NCBI GenBank assembly: GCA_964394815.1
Contig: CAYMZC010000040.1
Location: forward strand, 1 to 17,892
Length of the DNA stretch: 17,892 nt
Source: Sandaracinobacteroides sp964394815
GTDB taxonomy: Bacteria; Pseudomonadota; Alphaproteobacteria; Sphingomonadales; Sphingomonadaceae
Direction: 5' to 3'
The notes beneath the pieces were generated by a model, which made no database searches, had not been told where the DNA came from, and worked only from the letters and a program-made list of their open reading frames with translations. Shown here piece after piece: positions 1 to 6,377 of the stretch (position 1 is its first letter; each line of letters starts with the position of its first letter). A program made the translations under genes and the position numbers.

Positions 1-1690
1 AGGCGGTGCCGGTGCCGGCGATGCTGGCGCTGCCGAGGCCGAAGTTGGCGGCGGTCGCCTCGTCGGAATCGAGCCAGACCGAAATGTTCCGGCCATCGGC
101 CGCAGTCAGCGAAAGGCCGCCACGGCCATTGTCGCTGGCAACCACCCCGGTGGAGCCGCTGTAGTTGTTGATGGCGGCGGCCACATTCTCGCGGGTCTGC
201 TGGGCGCTGTCACCGGCTTTCAGCGCAATGTCCATCGAGACGCCGTTGATCACCAGCGTCGCCGTCGTGTCCGTGCCGATGACGGTGGTGCCCGTTGCCT
301 CGATGGTCAGTGCCGCAGCCGATGCCGTCACGCCGGTCTGGGCGCTGCTTTCGTTGATGGCGGCGGCAATGGCGATGGCGCTTGCTGCCTTGCTGCTCGA
401 CCCGGCCGTGGTGTCGGAAATGGTATCATCCGAATCCTTCGATGCACGGATCGAGACCCCATTGAGCACCAGATCGCCGGTTTCCAGTGCCCGGATATCG
501 GCGCCAGCCGCCGAAACCGCAACAGCGCGCGCATCGGTGGACATGGTGGATACGCCACGATCATAGCTGCCCGCAGCAAGGCCCGAGCGCGAAAGCCGGC
601 CCGAGCCGACCGAATCCACCTGGATCGGCCCGCCGGAGCTGGAAACGAGGCTGTAGGTGCCCGACTGCGTGCCGGCCTTGAGCCCCGTTGCGGCTTCCGT
701 CAGCGTGTCGAGCTGAATGTTGATGTTGCGCCCGTCGGCTGCTTCCAGCCTGATGCCCAGGTTGGAATCGCCGGTATCGACGGCCCTGACCCCGGTCTGG
801 CCCGAGATGAGGTTGATGGCGTCGACAACAGCGGTGCGCGAGGCGGCTTCGTTGGAGGTGGTCGTGATCGAGCCGGTGGTTACACCATTGACGGTGACGG
901 TGCCGGTCAGGGCCGCGGCGGTCATGGCCGTTCCGGTCATGGTGGTGGCGCCCACCACGGCGCGCACACCTGTCTGGTCGGAGACACGGTTGATGGCTGC
1001 CGCCTTCGCCAGCGCGCTTGCTTCCTTTGCCACGCTCGATAGATTGTCGTCCGCTTCGCGCGAGCTGCCGATGACGACGCCGTTGATCCGGAGATCGTTC
1101 GCCTGAAGCGCCTGGTTGGCGACAAGGTTGGCGGCAGAGGTCTCGAAGGCGCCGGTCGCGGTCAGGCCGGGCACGCTGCCGGTGCCAAGGTCGCCGGCGC
1201 GCGCCGAACCGATGGCGAGCTTCACAGTCTGTCCGGCACGGGAACCGGTCTGCAGCGACAGGTTGTTGGACGAGCCGTCGAGCAGGCGGATGCCGTTGAA
1301 GCTGGTGCGGCTGGCCACATTGTCGATTTCGCCCACCAGCTGCGTCACTTCTGCCTGAAGCGCCTGTCGGTCATCGCCCGAGATGGTGCCGTTGGCGGCC
1401 TGCACGGAAAGTTCGCGCATGCGTTGCAGCATGTTGGTGATTTCACCCATCGCGGTTTCGGCCGTCTGCGCCAGCGAGATGCCGTCGCCGGCGTTGCGGA
1501 TGGCGACGGTGAGGCCGCGGACATCGGCGGTCATGCGCTGGGCAATGGCGAGGCCTGCGGCATCGTCCTTCGCGCTGTTGATCCTCAGGCCAGTGGAAAG
1601 CCGCTCCATGGCCGTGTCGAGGCTTGCCTGGGCCATGCGGCTGCCGCTCTGTGCCTTCAGGGCAGAAAGATTGGTGTTGATGATGCTCAT
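1..1690 (-). CDS. Flagellin, large modular form (partial, C-terminus beyond left edge)
   Basis: This is the structural protein of the flagellar filament, exported by the flagellar type III apparatus and polymerised outside the cell. The frame is open from an ATG at 1690-1688 to the left edge, giving 563 codons without a stop. The product begins MSIINTNLSALKAQ, and residues 1 to about 140 form the conserved flagellin N-terminal coiled-coil region, with the motifs ERLSTGLRINSAKDDAAGLA and SFNGIRLLDGS. Beyond about residue 195 lie four repeats of the form ING(V)...AIN..S.QTGV.A, which resemble Flagellin_IN (hook IN) motifs. The C-terminal D1/D0 helices are not reached, so the full protein probably exceeds 650 residues, larger than a typical 270-500 residue flagellin. 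An AGGA Shine-Dalgarno lies about 8 nt before the start. The gene is divergent from the pseudouridine synthase. No confident promoter was recognised in the 138-bp gap. Confidence 0.93.
   Translation of the reverse strand, partial: MSIINTNLSALKAQSGSRMAQASLDTAMERLSTGLRINSAKDDAAGLAIAQRMTADVRGLTVAIRNAGDGISLAQTAETAMGEITNMLQRMRELSVQAANGTISGDDRQALQAEVTQLVGEIDNVASRTSFNGIRLLDGSSNNLSLQTGSRAGQTVKLAIGSARAGDLGTGSVPGLTATGAFETSAANLVANQALQANDLRINGVVIGSSREADDNLSSVAKEASALAKAAAINRVSDQTGVRAVVGATTMTGTAMTAAALTGTVTVNGVTTGSITTTSNEAASRTAVVDAINLISGQTGVRAVDTGDSNLGIRLEAADGRNINIQLDTLTEAATGLKAGTQSGTYSLVSSSGGPIQVDSVGSGRLSRSGLAAGSYDRGVSTMSTDARAVAVSAAGADIRALETGDLVLNGVSIRASKDSDDTISDTTAGSSSKAASAIAIAAAINESSAQTGVTASAAALTIEATGTTVIGTDTTATLVINGVSMDIALKAGDSAQQTRENVAAAINNYSGSTGVVASDNGRGGLSLTAADGRNISVWLDSDEATAANFGLGSASIAGTGTA
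80..1100 (-). repeat. Four Flagellin_IN-like modules arranged as two tandem pairs
   Basis: The variable region of the flagellin carries modules starting near residues 198 (DLRINGVVIG), 264 (TVTVNGVTTG), 406 (DLVLNGVSIR) and 480 (TLVINGVSMD). Each is followed by an AIN..S.QTGV.A motif, variably as INRVSDQTGV, INLISGQTGV, INESSAQTGV and INNYSGSTGV. Modules 2 and 4 both continue into an L..AADGRNI...LD segment. Modules 1 and 3 are about 207 residues apart and modules 2 and 4 about 216, which indicates duplication of a two-module unit. The repetition is at protein level; the DNA copies have diverged. Confidence 0.75.
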
Positions 1691-1828
1691 CTGGTCACTT
1701 CCTCGCAAGATCGGGCGATTAGACCCGGTTCGAAGACGCTTCCGGCATCGCCTGCCATTGCGCTTCCGGGTGCCTTCACGGCTGCCTCCATCCGATGTTA
1801 AGCGGATCATCTGAAAGGAAATGCCGCC

Positions 1829-2539
1829 ATGCCAACCGGCCCAGCCGAACGCCAAGCAGGCAAGGCCCTGCCACCGGTCATCGCCGAGGGGCGCGGCTGG
1901 TTCGTGATCGACAAGCCGGCGGGCCTTGCCGTGCACCCCGGCCCGAAAACGCCGCACAGCCTGGAGGCGCTCCTGCCAGCCTATGCGCCGGGCCGCCCGC
2001 TGCCTGCGCCCGCCCACAGGCTCGATCGGGATACCTCCGGCTGCCTGGTTCTGGCGCGCAGGGCCTCGGTCCTGCGGCGGCTGGCGGCGGCATTTGCGGC
2101 CGGCCAGGTCGAAAAGCGCTACTGGGCCATCATCGAGAATCCGCCCATGGCCGAAAGTGGCCATGTCGATTGCCCGCTTGCCAAGACATCGACGCGCGCC
2201 GGCGGCTGGCGGATGGTGGAGGATGAAAGCGGCAAGCCCGCACGCACTGGCTGGACCGTGCTGGCGCGGCAAGACGGGCTGGCGCTGGTGGAATTCCGGC
2301 CGGAAACGGGGCGCACCCACCAGATCCGCGTGCATGCAACGAAGCTGGCGCCGGGGGCCGCGATCCTCGGGGACCCTGTCTATGGCCGCGCGCATCCGGC
2401 CGGCATGATGCTGCACGCGCGGGAAATCCGCTTCCCTGACCCGGACCAGCCGGCCGACGCCGGCCCACCAGACATGAAAACGGCCGAGGCGCCCTGCCCC
2501 GGCCGTTTTCTGGCCCTCGGTTTCGACTGGACCGGTTGA
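1829..2539 (+). CDS. RluA-family RNA pseudouridine synthase
   Basis: The predicted enzyme (236 aa) isomerises specific uridines in rRNA or tRNA to pseudouridine. The family signature HRLDRDTSG is at residues 63-71 and contains the catalytic Asp66. Other family motifs are DKPAGLAVHPG (about 28-38), EKRYWAI (about 95) and RPETGRTHQIRVH (about 157-169). There is no N-terminal S4 RNA-binding domain, so this is a short catalytic-domain form; the substrate site (RluA-, RluC- or TruC-like) cannot be decided from sequence alone. The ATG at 1829 is preceded by GAAAGGAAA with suitable spacing. The gene is divergent from flagellin and convergent with flgM, 6 nt away, so it is probably a housekeeping gene sitting between flagellar units. 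The last 20 or so codons contain a terminator-like inverted repeat, so the true functional C-terminus may be shorter in relatives. Confidence 0.9.
   Translation: MPTGPAERQAGKALPPVIAEGRGWFVIDKPAGLAVHPGPKTPHSLEALLPAYAPGRPLPAPAHRLDRDTSGCLVLARRASVLRRLAAAFAAGQVEKRYWAIIENPPMAESGHVDCPLAKTSTRAGGWRMVEDESGKPARTGWTVLARQDGLALVEFRPETGRTHQIRVHATKLAPGAAILGDPVYGRAHPAGMMLHAREIRFPDPDQPADAGPPDMKTAEAPCPGRFLALGFDWTG
2477..2509. terminator. Bidirectional terminator-like hairpin inside the 3' end of the pseudouridine synthase gene
   Basis: A perfect 9-bp inverted repeat, AAAACGGCC (2477-2485) and GGCCGTTTT (2501-2509), has a 15-nt loop. Because the arms end in four A and four T, both strands would give a GC-rich stem followed by a short U run. 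It lies between the convergent pseudouridine synthase and flgM genes, where a shared terminator is expected, but about 30 nt before the synthase stop codon. The U run is short, so efficiency is uncertain. Confidence 0.55.
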
Positions 2540-2545
2540 GGCCGG

Positions 2546-2920
2546 TCAGGCCTTGATGTCGCGCAGCATGGCCGCAGTGAGCCTGTCCGGCTCCACCCGG
2601 TAGCGTCCAGCTTCGATATCCGCCTTCAGGGCAGCTACGCGGCGGCTGTCCACGGGCGGCGCTGCGGCCATGTCCCGGGCGACGGTGCGAAGGCTGTTGT
2701 CGGCAGCGGCAGGGCCACGTGATCCCGCCGGTGCGTCCCAGGGCGCAATGGGGGAGCGGGCAACCGGCTTCAGAACAGGCTTCATGACTTGCTCGGGCAT
2801 GGTCTTGCCATTGCCGCCGGCCAATCTGGTGAAAGGCTCACGCGGTGTATCCGAAAGTTTCGGCTGCATCGGAAAGGCGGATAATCCGCCGGTCACTCCA
2901 TCCACCATCCTGCCATCCAT
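2546..2920 (-). CDS. flgM: FlgM-like anti-sigma-28 factor
   Basis: FlgM binds and inhibits the flagellar sigma factor FliA until it is exported through the completed hook-basal body. The 124-residue product is disordered and Pro/Ala-rich in its first 85 residues. Its C-terminal 36 residues match the FlgM sigma-binding region: PVDSRRVAALKADIEAGRYR followed by VEPDRLTAAMLRDIKA. It lies directly downstream of flgA on the same strand, a common flgA-flgM pairing. The start is uncertain: ATGs exist at 2920, 2908 and 2869, and the first is preceded by the purine-rich ACAGGG only a few bases away. Canonical FlgM is about 97 residues, so a start at 2869 (107 aa) is also plausible. No fliA gene is in the window to confirm the partner. 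Confidence 0.82.
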   Translation of the reverse strand: MDGRMVDGVTGGLSAFPMQPKLSDTPREPFTRLAGGNGKTMPEQVMKPVLKPVARSPIAPWDAPAGSRGPAAADNSLRTVARDMAAAPPVDSRRVAALKADIEAGRYRVEPDRLTAAMLRDIKA

Positions 2921-2937
2921 CCCTGTCTGTCTTGCCG

Positions 2938-2958
2938 GCCAATGACCGGGTCATCGGC
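2938..2958. promoter_or_regulatory. Inverted repeat just upstream of flgM
   Basis: The sequence GCCAATGACC-G-GGTCATCGGC is a near-perfect dyad: the central 13 bp ATGACCGGGTCAT are perfect and 9 of 10 arm positions pair. It lies 18 nt upstream of the first candidate flgM start, in the 83-nt flgA-flgM gap. Two more perfect short dyads fall inside the flgM 5' region: CCGAAAGTTTCGG (2851-2863) and GGCGGATAATCCGCC (2876-2890). They could be operator half-sites or RNA hairpins controlling flgM translation. No protein can be assigned. Confidence 0.3.
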
Positions 2959-3003
2959 ATTCACAGGCCCTGATACGGCTGTGGCCCGGCAGGTTTTAGG
3001 GCT

Positions 3004-3588
3004 TTATCTGTGCTGGCCCTGAACAGCCTGACCTGCCAGAAGAACCGTGCCATCCGGCCCGGCAAGGGCAGCGATCCTGACGCCGCTTAGCGGGTTGCGC
3101 AGCATGATGCGCTCACCCGGGCGCGCATCGCCAAGGGCGACCGCTTCCATCTCGATCCGGTAACCCGCTCCGGCGCGCGCCACCCGCACGACATCCCCCC
3201 GCCGGATGACAGGCGCCGGCCGCCTTGCCAGGCCCATGCCCTCATCGCCCATGGACGGATTCGCAAACAGCGGAATGGAAAGGCGCCAGCCTGTCTGCAC
3301 ACAGCGCGCCACAAGCCTGTCATGCACGGGGGCGGCCCATTCCAGCAGGATTTCCGCCGGGCAGTCCGGAACCTGGAGACGCGGGTCCATTCCGACAGGC
3401 TGCCCGGCCATGGCCCGCGCGCGCGCTTCGAGCTGCCTGGCCGACGCCTGTGCCGGCCCCGCCACCAGAATGCCAACCCCGACCAGAACCGCCGCCAGAC
3501 CGGACGCCACCAGACCGGACGCCACTGGGCCAGACGCCACTGGGCCAGAACGGGAAATCCGGGTTGGAAAGCGGCTCGATTTCAGCAT
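3004..3588 (-). CDS. flgA: Flagellar P-ring assembly chaperone FlgA
   Basis: FlgA is a periplasmic chaperone needed for FlgI polymerisation into the P ring. The 194-residue product begins MLKSSRFPTRISRSG, has a long signal peptide with a hydrophobic stretch (AAVLVGVGILVAGPAQASA) and a likely cleavage after AQA near residue 48. The C-terminal half (about 115-190) is SAF/FlgA-like: PVIRRGDVVRVARAGAGYRI, then DARPGERIMLRNPLSG and AALAGPDGTV. The start at 3588 is chosen because AAGGA lies 5 nt upstream; an in-frame ATG at 3633 lacks such a site and would lie upstream of or at the predicted transcription start. The n-region of the signal peptide is built from a 15-bp tandem repeat. A sigma-54 promoter match lies about 50 bp upstream at 3640-3655. 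Confidence 0.88.
   Translation of the reverse strand: MLKSSRFPTRISRSGPVASGPVASGLVASGLAAVLVGVGILVAGPAQASARQLEARARAMAGQPVGMDPRLQVPDCPAEILLEWAAPVHDRLVARCVQTGWRLSIPLFANPSMGDEGMGLARRPAPVIRRGDVVRVARAGAGYRIEMEAVALGDARPGERIMLRNPLSGVRIAALAGPDGTVLLAGQAVQGQHR
3491..3550 (-). repeat. Four 15-bp tandem repeats in the FlgA signal-peptide coding region
   Basis: Four consecutive 15-bp units are seen on the plus strand: GCCGCCAGACCGGAC, GCCACCAGACCGGAC, GCCACTGGGCCAGAC and GCCACTGGGCCAGAA. Units 1 and 2 differ by one base, as do units 3 and 4. On the coding strand they give SGLAA, SGLVA, SGPVA and SGPVA (N-terminal end last). Copy-number change would alter signal-peptide length without breaking the frame. 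Confidence 0.85.
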
Positions 3589-3639
3589 GACATTCCTTAC
3601 GCGCAAGGCCCTTCTCCCGCTGTTGCATGGCATGCAGGA

Positions 3640-3655
3640 TGCAAGGCCGATGCCA
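3640..3655 (-). promoter_or_regulatory. Sigma-54 promoter for flgA-flgM
   Basis: On the minus strand the sequence is TGGCATCGGCCTTGCA. It matches the sigma-54 consensus TGGCAC-N5-TTGCA in every position but one and keeps the required GG-N10-GC spacing. Transcription would start near 3630, leaving a leader of about 41 nt before the flgA ATG at 3588. Sigma-54 control of rod, hook and ring genes is known in several alphaproteobacteria and other polar flagellates. Confidence 0.72.
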
Positions 3656-3739
3656 GCTGGCCGTTCAGGCTGATGCGAGGGGCCGGCCCTGGCGGATTCC
3701 GCAAAGGCGCCTGCCCCTCAGCCGGCACAGGCCTGCCAC

Positions 3740-3772
3740 CCCGGCAAGCCATGGCGGCACCAATGTGCCGGG
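3740..3772. promoter_or_regulatory. Candidate shared activator-binding dyad between divergent flagellar promoters
   Basis: An inverted repeat, CCCGGCA (3740-3746) and TGCCGGG (3766-3772), is centred at about 3756. A further CCGGCAC copy lies at 3722-3728. The centre is about 107 bp from the predicted flgB transcription start and about 126 bp from that of flgA, the usual distance for an enhancer-binding protein acting on sigma-54 promoters. Assignment to a FlbD- or FleQ-type regulator is inference. The rest of the 312-bp region 3589-3900 shows no open frame I would call a gene. Confidence 0.35.
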
Positions 3773-3837
3773 CCGGAAGCTGCACCGCCTTGTCTGCCCT
3801 ATGCCGGATTGCCTGATGCCCGCCCTTCCCGCGTGGA

Positions 3838-3853
3838 TGGCATGGCTCTTGCT
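3838..3853 (+). promoter_or_regulatory. Sigma-54 promoter for the flgB operon
   Basis: TGGCATGGCTCTTGCT keeps GG at -24 (3839-3840), GC at -12 (3851-3852) and the 10-nt spacing between them. The predicted start is near 3863, giving a leader of about 37 nt to flgB. It mirrors the flgA promoter on the other strand, which strengthens both calls. Confidence 0.7.
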
Positions 3854-3900
3854 TGATGCCTGACGAAGCCCGGCAGCGGGTGCGGCGGAGAGAGGCGGCG

Positions 3901-4299
3901 ATGAACAGGCTGGATCGGTTTCTCGGTGTGCATGGGCAGGCGCTCGCGCTTCGGTCCGAGCGCATGTCGATCCTTGCCTCCAACATCGCCAATGCCGCCA
4001 CCCCCGGATACAAGGCGCGCGACCTTGATTTCGCCCGCCTGATGCAGGCTGGCAAAGGCGCACGCGGGGCAGGCGCGGCGCTCGCGGCGACCAGCGCCGG
4101 CCACATCACCACCCCCGTGCAGCAGGCCATGCCCCGCATTGCCTATCGCGTCCCGGTGCAGCCGTCGCTCGATGGCAATACGGTCGAGCTTGCAACCGAA
4201 CAGCTTCAGTTCGCAGAGACGGCGCTTCGCTACCGCTCCACGCTTTCCATCCTCAACGGCCGCATCGGCTCGCTGATGTCCGCCCTGAAGGAGCAATGA
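3901..4299 (+). CDS. flgB: Flagellar proximal rod protein FlgB
   Basis: FlgB builds the proximal rod of the basal body in the periplasm. The 132-residue product has the rod/hook family N-terminal motif SNIANAATPGYKARDLDF (about 27-44) and a C-terminal helix EQLQFAETALRYRSTLSILN that forms the D0 coiled coil. Length is normal for FlgB. The ATG at 3901 is preceded by GGAGAGAGG with 5-nt spacing. An in-frame ATG at 3853 overlaps the sigma-54 promoter itself and would add 16 non-homologous residues, so it is rejected. First gene of the long operon; flgC starts 2 nt after its stop codon. Confidence 0.93.
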   Translation: MNRLDRFLGVHGQALALRSERMSILASNIANAATPGYKARDLDFARLMQAGKGARGAGAALAATSAGHITTPVQQAMPRIAYRVPVQPSLDGNTVELATEQLQFAETALRYRSTLSILNGRIGSLMSALKEQ

Positions 4300-4300
4300 A

Positions 4301-4702
4301 ATGACCCTCAGCCTTTTCGACATCGCCGGCAGGGCCATGTCCGCACAGCTTGTCCGGCTCAACAGTTCGGCCTCCAATCTCGCCAATGCCGATGCTGTCG
4401 CCTCCAGCGCGGAGACCACCTACCGGCCGCTGAAGCCCGTGTTCCAGACGCTCTACGAAGGAGCCAGCGGCCGGGCGACCGTGGGCGTGCTTGGCGTGGT
4501 TCAGTCGAACGCCACTCCGCGCACCCGGCATGAACCGGGCCATCCGCTGGCGGATGCGGCGGGCTATGTGCACGTTTCGCCCGTGGATCCGAATGCCGAA
4601 CTCGTCGAAATCGTCGAGACAAGCCGCCAGTATCGCAACAACATCGAGGTGCTGGAGACTGCGAAGTCGCTCACCCTCGAAACGCTCCGGCTCGGCCAAT
4701 GA
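4301..4702 (+). CDS. flgC: Flagellar proximal rod protein FlgC
   Basis: FlgC is a proximal rod subunit that stacks with FlgB and FlgF beneath the distal rod. The 133-residue protein shows the family N-terminus (NSSASNLANADAVASS, about 21-36) and the FlgC-type middle, with HEPGHPLADAAGYVHVSPVD followed by PNAELVEIVETSRQYRNNIE. The C-terminal helix ends in LETAKSLTLETLRLGQ. Length is typical. The start follows the flgB stop by one base, and the stop overlaps the flgD start (ATGA), indicating translational coupling on both sides. Confidence 0.95.
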   Translation: MTLSLFDIAGRAMSAQLVRLNSSASNLANADAVASSAETTYRPLKPVFQTLYEGASGRATVGVLGVVQSNATPRTRHEPGHPLADAAGYVHVSPVDPNAELVEIVETSRQYRNNIEVLETAKSLTLETLRLGQ

Positions 4703-5121
4703 CGGGGCCGATCAACGCCGCGGGCGGGCGCAGCGACCAGGTGGCGGGGGGCGCCACCGGCCAGGCGTCCGGTCAGGGTCAGGGGCTGGGCCAGGGGGAT
4801 TTCCTCACCCTCCTCGTCACCCAGCTCAAAAATCAGGATCCGCTCAACCCGCTTCAGAATGAAGCCTTCGTGGCCCAGCTCGCGCAATTCTCGACAGTGT
4901 CGGGCATCACCGAAATGAACGCCTCCCTGAAGCAGATGGCCGAAAGCATGGGCGCCGAAGGCATGGCCGCCGCCCCCGGCTGGATCGGCCGCAGCATCGA
5001 GACATCGGATGGCATGGCAGGGCGTGTCGCCTCAGTCCGTTTCGGGGCCGATGGCAGCCTTGCCCTCATGCTGGAGGATGGCGCGGCCGTCCCCCTGTCC
5101 GCCGTCACCACTCTTGCCTGA
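4699..5121 (+). CDS. flgD: Hook-cap (hook assembly scaffold) protein FlgD, short form
   Basis: FlgD caps the growing hook and guides FlgE assembly. Residues 33-82 hold the conserved scaffold region (GDFLTLLVTQLKNQDPLNPL, then NEAFVAQLAQFSTVSGITEM). The remaining about 50 residues (GWIGRSIETSDGMAGRVASV and on) resemble the start of the C-terminal Tudor-like domain. At 140 aa it lacks most of the Tudor/Ig-like C-terminal region of the about 230-residue enteric FlgD; similarly short FlgD proteins are known in alphaproteobacteria, so this is not taken as damage. A Gly/Gln-rich linker precedes the core. The start overlaps the flgC stop by 4 nt. A good AGAGGAG precedes the next gene, flgE. Confidence 0.92.
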   Translation: MTGPINAAGGRSDQVAGGATGQASGQGQGLGQGDFLTLLVTQLKNQDPLNPLQNEAFVAQLAQFSTVSGITEMNASLKQMAESMGAEGMAAAPGWIGRSIETSDGMAGRVASVRFGADGSLALMLEDGAAVPLSAVTTLA

Positions 5122-5136
5122 GAGGAGCAACCGCAG

Positions 5137-6372
5137 ATGACCTTCTCCACCTCGCTCACCGGCCTCAACGCCGCCCAGACGGAACTGACATCCCTGTCAA
5201 ACAATATCGCCAATGCCGGAACGACGGGCTTCAAGAAATCCCGTGTGGAATTCGGCGATCTCGTCGCCCGTTCCCCCACCCAGGCCCCCAATCGTGTCAA
5301 TGGCGTCGGCGTGCAGGTGGCGGCGGTGAAGCAGCAGTTCGCCCAGGGCGGTGTCCAGACCAGCAGCAACACCCTCGACATGATGATCGGCGGCCCTGGC
5401 TTCTTCCTCGTGAAGGGCGGTGGTGACCGGGCCGACAGCCTCGCCCTGTCCCGCAACGGGGCCTTTTCCATGGATGCGGGCCGCTGGGTGATCGATAACG
5501 AAGGGCGGCGTCTGCAGGTTCTGCCTGTCACGTCGGATGGAAGCCCGACCGCCGTGGGCGCCAGCGCCCTTCAGGCGCTCCGCATTCCCGAGACATCCGG
5601 TGAGCCACAGGTCACGGGCGCGGTTCGCTTCGTCGCCAACCTCCCGGCCACGTCGCCAGCGCCCGCAGCCGCCTTTTCCCCATCCAACCCGGCCAGCTAC
5701 AATCATGCGGCATCCGAAACCATCTTCGATGCCAACGGCAATGCCAGCACCCTCACCCTTTATTACCGCCGCCTGGAAAGCCCGCCCGGCGATACGGGGA
5801 AATATTGGGAAGTGCATGGGGTTGCAGGCAATACGCCGGCCTCGCCCGTTCCCGGTCCCGGCCCGCTTGTCCTCAGCTTCGATGCGGATGGCGTGCTGAT
5901 CGATCCGCCCGGCCCCGTGGCCTTCGATACCGGTTTCACGATCGACCATGCCGGAACCGCCACTGCAGCATCGCCATTTACCGTTTCCTTCTCTGAGCAG
6001 GATGGCTACGCCCCCGGCCGTCTCGAGGGCGTCGGCGTCGATCTGGCTGGCGTGGTTCGCGCCAGCTTTTCCAATGGCGAAACGCTCGCCATCGGCAAGC
6101 TCGCGCTCGGCAATGTCGCCAATCCGCAAGGGCTGAAGGAAATCGGCAACGCCAGCTGGGCGCTTGGCCCGGCATCGGGATCGCTGATGGTGGGCCAGCC
6201 GAACAGCGATGGCTATGGCACGATCATGGCCGGCGCGCTCGAACGCTCCAACGTCGACCTCACGGAAGAGCTGGTCGGGCTGATTTCGGCCCAGCGCAAT
6301 TTCCAGGCCAATGCCCGCGCCATCGATACCGCCTCCAGCCTTCTTCAGACCATTATCCAGCTGCGGTCCTGA
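5137..6372 (+). CDS. flgE: Flagellar hook protein FlgE
   Basis: FlgE polymerises into the flexible hook joining rod and filament. The 411-residue product has the rod/hook N-terminus (TSLTGLNAAQTELTSLSNNI then ANAGTTGFKKSRVEFGDL), the hook-type GGVQTSSNTLDMMIGGPGFF segment at about 70-90, a variable surface domain (about 130-310) and the C-terminal family motif ALERSNVDLTEELVGLISAQ with RNFQANARAIDTASSLLQTI. Length matches other hook proteins (about 400). The start ATG is preceded by AGAGGAG. It lies between the hook cap gene flgD and the rod gene flgF, as in most flg operons. Confidence 0.95.
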   Translation: MTFSTSLTGLNAAQTELTSLSNNIANAGTTGFKKSRVEFGDLVARSPTQAPNRVNGVGVQVAAVKQQFAQGGVQTSSNTLDMMIGGPGFFLVKGGGDRADSLALSRNGAFSMDAGRWVIDNEGRRLQVLPVTSDGSPTAVGASALQALRIPETSGEPQVTGAVRFVANLPATSPAPAAAFSPSNPASYNHAASETIFDANGNASTLTLYYRRLESPPGDTGKYWEVHGVAGNTPASPVPGPGPLVLSFDADGVLIDPPGPVAFDTGFTIDHAGTATAASPFTVSFSEQDGYAPGRLEGVGVDLAGVVRASFSNGETLAIGKLALGNVANPQGLKEIGNASWALGPASGSLMVGQPNSDGYGTIMAGALERSNVDLTEELVGLISAQRNFQANARAIDTASSLLQTIIQLRS

Positions 6373-6377
6373 TCGGC

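Noticed and set aside
1691..1828. Sigma-54 or sigma-28 promoter for flagellin in the gap to the pseudouridine synthase
   Set aside because: The best GGCAC...GC candidate has 9-nt rather than 10-nt spacing, and a GCCCGATC element lacks a matching -35 at proper distance, so neither is supported.
3589..3633. Upstream ATG for flgA at 3633
   Set aside because: It is at or upstream of the predicted transcript start and has no ribosome site; 3588 has AAGGA 5 nt upstream.
3853..3900. Upstream ATG for flgB at 3853
   Set aside because: It begins inside the sigma-54 -12 element, upstream of the predicted transcript start, and the added residues do not resemble FlgB; 3901 has a good ribosome site.
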